The position numbers and the translations under genes are program-made. From contig URWL01000163.1 in assembly GCA_900551465.1 (NCBI GenBank), forward strand, positions 1-5,371: a DNA stretch of 5,371 nucleotides, given 5' to 3'. Below are positions 5,054 to 5,371 of this stretch, one piece after another (position 1 is the stretch's first letter; each line of letters starts with the position of its first letter). The stretch is from an uncultured Blautia sp. (GTDB taxonomy: Bacteria > Bacillota > Clostridia > Lachnospirales > Lachnospiraceae). The notes under the pieces are model-generated. The model saw only the letters and a program-made list of their open reading frames with translations. It did not search any database and had not been told where the DNA came from.

Positions 5054-5371
5054 TTATTTTGCTTTCTTAGGCTTCTGACTGAAATAATCGATCACAAGTG
5101 CCAGGATCAGAACTGCGCCCCAGATCAGTGTTACATAATAAGTGGATACACTTCTGAAACGGTTGATACCGGCTTCGATCATTTTCAGAAGGACGATTGC
5201 TGTAAGCACTCCGGAAATCTTTCCTTTTCCTCCATTTGGGCTGACACCGCCAAGAACGATCAGAAGAATCGCCTGCATCGTATAATTGCTTCCATAATCT
5301 GCTCTTGCAGAGGAATAGGTCGCAAGCATCATCAGACCTCCCAGTGCCGCACAAACAGAAGATGTGATATA
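5054..5371 (-). CDS. Sugar ABC transporter permease, RbsC-like (5' part cut by window edge)
   Basis: The last 105 residues of an inner-membrane permease of the ribose/autoinducer-2 type (BPD_transp_2, RbsC-like). The visible part contains the conserved AALGGLMMLA segment, then SAR, then Gly and Tyr ahead of QAILLIVLGGVSPNGGKGKI, which is the typical C-terminal permease signature. Two hydrophobic helices follow (roughly VLTAIVLLKMIEAGI and YVTLIWGAVLILALVIDYF), then a short basic Lys-rich tail. The reading frame is open to the window edge, so the methionines near 5332 are internal and not starts. It is the first visible gene of the sugar operon. An ATPase and a binding protein are expected further upstream, outside the window. 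The substrate cannot be told from this fragment. Confidence 0.93.
   Translation of the reverse strand, partial: YITSSVCAALGGLMMLATYSSARADYGSNYTMQAILLIVLGGVSPNGGKGKISGVLTAIVLLKMIEAGINRFRSVSTYYVTLIWGAVLILALVIDYFSQKPKKAK

Noticed and set aside
5067..5354. A second minus-strand frame of 95 codons over the permease
   Set aside because: It is out of frame with the RbsC-like permease signature, Ser/Arg/Lys/Cys-rich and without membrane helices.
1..5371. CRISPR array, tRNA/rRNA genes, insertion sequence or terminal inverted repeats
   Set aside because: Reading both strands showed no spaced direct repeats, no tRNA-like or rRNA sequence and no transposase. Repetition in 1730-1930 is the low-complexity coiled-coil coding region.

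Overview
The window looks like a chromosomal segment of a low-to-moderate GC Firmicute, most likely a gut clostridium of the Lachnospiraceae type. The reasons are strong AGGAGG-type ribosome binding sites, a consensus sigma-A promoter, the clostridial pairing of a YceD/DUF177 protein with ribosomal protein L32, and the character of the proteins. This is inferred from general features and not from a database match. All eight genes lie on the minus strand, so transcription runs from high to low coordinates. The window cuts the first gene (right edge) and the last gene (left edge).

Right part, 5371 to 3660: the tail of a sugar-uptake and catabolism operon. It holds the C-terminal end of an RbsC-like ABC sugar permease, a GATase1-like protein that lacks the catalytic cysteine motif of true glutamine amidotransferases, and an RpiB/LacA/LacB-family isomerase. 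The isomerase keeps the catalytic Cys loop but has lost two histidines of ordinary RpiB and carries a C-terminal extension. The substrate is probably a short or unusual sugar or polyol.

Middle, 3630 to 2818: a housekeeping transcription unit. A perfect consensus promoter (TTGACA, 17 bases, TATAAT) drives a DUF177/YceD protein and rpmF (L32, four-cysteine zinc form). A clear rho-independent terminator closes the unit.

Left part, 2749 to 1: a tightly packed, visibly more AT-rich operon with its own good promoter (TTGAAA, 17 bases, TATTAT). In order it encodes a single-pass membrane protein with a C-terminal RanBP2-type zinc finger, a second single-pass protein with an N-terminal zinc ribbon and a long coiled coil beyond the membrane, a PP2C-family phosphatase with all metal-binding aspartates, and a Ser/Thr protein kinase with HGDLKPDN, DFD and APE motifs (truncated at the window edge). 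PP2C overlaps the zinc-ribbon gene by 11 bases and the kinase overlaps PP2C by 35 bases, so these genes are probably translated together. This is the most interesting part of the window: a reversible phosphorylation pair with two membrane zinc proteins whose predicted topologies mirror each other and place both zinc modules in the cytoplasm. It resembles known kinase/PP2C/zinc-ribbon/vWA signalling clusters (for example TerY-P-like triads), but its signal and target are unknown.
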